Below, piece after piece: positions 62,148 through 64,000 of a stretch of DNA of 64,000 nt; position 1 is the first letter of the stretch; every line of letters starts with the position of its first letter. Origin of the DNA: Singulisphaera sp. GP187. GTDB taxonomy: Bacteria > Planctomycetota > Planctomycetia > Isosphaerales > Isosphaeraceae. The stretch spans positions 783,501-847,500 of the forward strand of contig NZ_FSRB01000001.1 in the NCBI RefSeq assembly GCF_900129635.1, in the 5' to 3' direction. The notes under the pieces are model-generated. The model was given only the letters and a program-made list of their open reading frames with translations. It was not told the origin of the DNA and made no database searches. Made by a program: the position numbers and the translations under genes.

Positions 62148-62226
62148 GGGTCCCACGGGTTGGACTCAACCCGTGAGCCAAAAACCTGGGCGATCGCTCA
62201 CGGGTTGAGTCCAGCCCGTGGCACCC
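62148..62226. repeat. Twin-palindrome (REP-like) repeat
   Basis: Arms 62148-62178 and 62196-62226 are inverted copies (29 of 31 bases). Each arm is itself a hairpin: CACGGGTT-GGACTC-AACCCGTG on the left, with a similar one on the right. The outer GGGT[G/C]CCAC..GTGGCACCC boundary is also found in the element at 40490-40576, although the inner palindromes differ. Confidence 0.7.
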
Positions 62227-62245
62227 AACGTCGATTACTGATGCC

Positions 62246-63613
62246 TCATCCTACTGCACTCATGTGCTTGTTTAGCAAGGCTTTCTGTTCCTGAGTCAGG
62301 GTGTGGAGCACAGGCGGTTTCGGCGGCTTATGCGGTTTGCGACGAGGCCACTTGCGTGTGGCTTTCGGGCTCTTCTGCTTCCGGCACCCGGCGCGGCAGC
62401 CCGCGAGTCGCTTGTGGTAACACTTGGCCTTGGGTTTCACGGCCGCGTCGATCTCCTTGCGGATCTCGATCAGAACTTTGCGGGGGCTGATCACTGGGCC
62501 ATCGGTCGCCGACGCCGACGCCGGCCGAAGCGCCAGGTCGGCATGCGCCAGGAGGATCTGCGTGGCCAGCAGTGACAACTCGGCCTCGCGATGCACCAAG
62601 GCCACCGTGCGGCTAGCGAGTTTCAATTTATTGATTATACGCTTGTATGTGCGAAATAGTCCTTCATTACGCCATCTCCAGCGGTAGAATTTGGCGGCCG
62701 TCGCCGCCGACATCCGGGCTGGGTCGAGGACGTCGGTCAGGAGCCAGACGTCGCGTTTGACCGACCCCTTACCCTTGCCCTTGGCCGGGATCCGGATCAA
62801 GCGGCATTGGATCGGCGCTTCCCCTTTCTTCTGGACATAGTTCGGCCAGTACAAGACAGGGCCTTCGGTCCAATCCTCCAGGTTCGCCACTTCGAGGGTG
62901 TAGAGGTCGACCCGCGACGACATCCGGAACAGGAACGATCGCTTGACACCGAGGATCGCCCGGACCAGATCGAAGCCCATATAAGCGGCGTCGCAGACGA
63001 TCAGGGCCTCGGGCGAGAGGGTGGCGAGCAAGTGCCTCAAATGCTCTTGCTCGGCCGCGGTGCCCGGGCCGAGTCGCCACGACCAAAGCAGTCCCGTGGG
63101 CAAGTGGACGAACGCCGTCAGCCAGACGTTGGGGGCCGCGTCGTTCTTGCCGGCCTGCCCGAGTCCCCGTTCCAACTCGGGGGTGCGGGGGCACTCGATC
63201 CGCGAGCCGTCGCAGCCCATCGGCTCGAAGCCGTCGACAATCCGCCGCGACCCCAGTCGGGCGTGGATCTGTTGCCGAACCCCCGCGGCCAACGCCCTGA
63301 GTTGTCGCATGGGGACGCGTCGCATCGCTTTCTGGAAGCCGACGAGGGTCTTTCCCGGGCGTCTTCGCGACTCATGGCAGGCGACGTAGTATCCCCGGGC
63401 CTTCTCAAACCTCTCGGACTCGGAGTCGCCGGTGGCCCAGGTCATGGCGAGCATGACCACGACCAGTGGCTGGAGATCCCACCGCGGCGCCGACCGCCTT
63501 TGAGGAACAACCCCTCGGGCTTGCTTCCAGACCGTCGGGGTGAGAAACTGTCGGACATAGCCGATCAACGACTGCGGTTGCTGCAAGCCTTGCAGCGTCC
63601 GAGCTGCCTTCAT
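62246..63613 (-). CDS. IS4-family transposase
   Basis: This 455-residue transposase has an N-terminal helical region, the first DDE Asp in GCDGSRIECPRT, the second in ALIVCDAAYMGFDLV, and the IS4-type YREK signature KFYRWRWRNEGLFRTYKRIIN with catalytic Glu. The last ~50 residues are very basic (KATRKWPRRKPHKPPKPP). All catalytic residues are present. I could not find terminal inverted repeats by eye; the left boundary must lie between the twin-palindrome repeat and the stop codon. Confidence 0.88.
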   Translation of the reverse strand: MKAARTLQGLQQPQSLIGYVRQFLTPTVWKQARGVVPQRRSAPRWDLQPLVVVMLAMTWATGDSESERFEKARGYYVACHESRRRPGKTLVGFQKAMRRVPMRQLRALAAGVRQQIHARLGSRRIVDGFEPMGCDGSRIECPRTPELERGLGQAGKNDAAPNVWLTAFVHLPTGLLWSWRLGPGTAAEQEHLRHLLATLSPEALIVCDAAYMGFDLVRAILGVKRSFLFRMSSRVDLYTLEVANLEDWTEGPVLYWPNYVQKKGEAPIQCRLIRIPAKGKGKGSVKRDVWLLTDVLDPARMSAATAAKFYRWRWRNEGLFRTYKRIINKLKLASRTVALVHREAELSLLATQILLAHADLALRPASASATDGPVISPRKVLIEIRKEIDAAVKPKAKCYHKRLAGCRAGCRKQKSPKATRKWPRRKPHKPPKPPVLHTLTQEQKALLNKHMSAVG

Positions 63614-63867
63614 CGCCGTTCTTCCTCAATCCAGGTGAGTGCCGGTTGCTAGCCGCACCCATCATGACGAAGAACGGCGATTTTTTGCCCCCCCTTCTCT
63701 CGAACGAACCGCAGCCACGGAGCGGCAGTAATTCTCTGGTCCGGTGAGAGTTACATCCGTTGTTGACGACGCCGAGTTACTGACGTTGCGTGGCACCCGC
63801 AGTCGTTGCGTCCCTCCGATCGCCCATGTCTCACGCCGTAAGCGGCCGCCGGGATCGGCACGCGCCG
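63614..63867. other. Intergenic interval right of the IS4 transposase
   Basis: About 250 bases; probably contains the right end of the insertion sequence. No gene supported. Confidence 0.45.
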
Positions 63868-64000
63868 TCAGCGCTCCGGGCCGGGGACCATCACCATCCA
63901 CCCGAGGCCGAAGCGGTCGGTCAGCATCCCGTAGCACGGCGACCAGAAGGTCTTCGAGAGCGGCATCTGGACGCTGCCCTCATTGGCCAGGGCGTCGAAT
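63868..64000 (-). CDS. PhnB-like VOC-family protein, 3' end only
   Basis: The last 43 codons of a gene that continues beyond the right edge. The frame reads FDALANEGSVQMPLSKTFWSP then GMLTDRFGLGWMVMVPGPER and stops at TGA (63870-63868). The pattern 'AL-EGG-V-MPL--TFW-P--G-L-DRFG--W-V' is the C-terminal signature of PhnB/3-demethylubiquinone-9 methyltransferase-like VOC proteins. Function is not known for most members. Confidence 0.8.
   Translation of the reverse strand, partial: FDALANEGSVQMPLSKTFWSPCYGMLTDRFGLGWMVMVPGPER

Noticed and set aside
63662..63937. 91-codon minus-strand ORF near the right edge
   Set aside because: It overlaps, in another frame, the clearly recognisable PhnB-like C-terminus at 63868-64000.

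Overview
This 64 kb window looks like chromosome of a planctomycete, most likely an Isosphaeraceae-type bacterium (Singulisphaera/Isosphaera relatives). The evidence is high GC, a LEPR-XLL-type surface-protein signal, a DUF1501 Tat protein, a TIGR03009 protein, a sigma factor with a large extracytoplasmic C-terminal extension, Hint-domain secreted proteins and a Rhodopirellula-type (ISAzo13) transposase. No rRNA, tRNA or CRISPR array was found.

Region 1 (1-8820, all minus strand) is one chemosensory operon. It runs UrtA-like periplasmic binding protein, MCP, CheW, CheR-TPR, N-extended CheW, hybrid CheA-REC, and the first codons of CheB at the window edge. Apart from the leading binding protein this is the Wsp gene order, which controls a diguanylate cyclase rather than flagella. 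CheA carries two nearly identical Hpt domains.

Region 2 (9296-17920) holds a run of minus-strand genes: NarL-type regulator, isochorismatase-like hydrolase, amidohydrolase, alginate-export-type porin, secreted M17-N protein and MFS exporter. It contains two ~397 bp non-coding, strongly folded direct repeats (9296-9692 and 15949-16344) that look like ORF-less IS200/IS605-superfamily RNAs (HEARO/omega-RNA-like). A TnpB remnant lies near by (18205-18660).

Region 3 (18917-25305) is mixed. It has a decayed alpha/beta hydrolase next to a VOC protein, then dapB, a CxxC protein, a cREC-type receiver protein, a UDP-glucuronate decarboxylase-like enzyme and an SGNH hydrolase.

Region 4 (25100-32040) is an accessory region. 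It has an AbiJ-NTD3/TIR defence protein and a Phd/PIN toxin-antitoxin pair between two diverged short repeats, several broken genes, an IS630 element inserted beside an ISL3-family remnant, and an intact ISAzo13-family element.

Region 5 (32208-46570) carries envelope and secreted proteins: a LEPR-XLL surface protein, a DUF4091 protein, several lipoprotein-like or secreted unknowns and a frameshifted TPR/HEAT-Hint gene. It also carries a GNAT acetyltransferase, a sigma factor fused to an HlyD-type adaptor, an RNase HII-like protein and a ParA ATPase. A palindrome-rich MITE-like element lies at 40442-40625.

Region 6 (46983-64000) has an ABC transporter/DUF3299 operon with a histidine-rich loop (probably metal related), an SMP-30-type lactonase, a TPR protein, rpsT, an HhH-GPD glycosylase, a TIGR03009 protein, a paralogous pair of secreted proteins (one with DUF11), an RDD protein, a DUF1501 protein, an amidohydrolase and an IS4-family transposase. 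The end of a PhnB-like VOC gene runs off the right edge.
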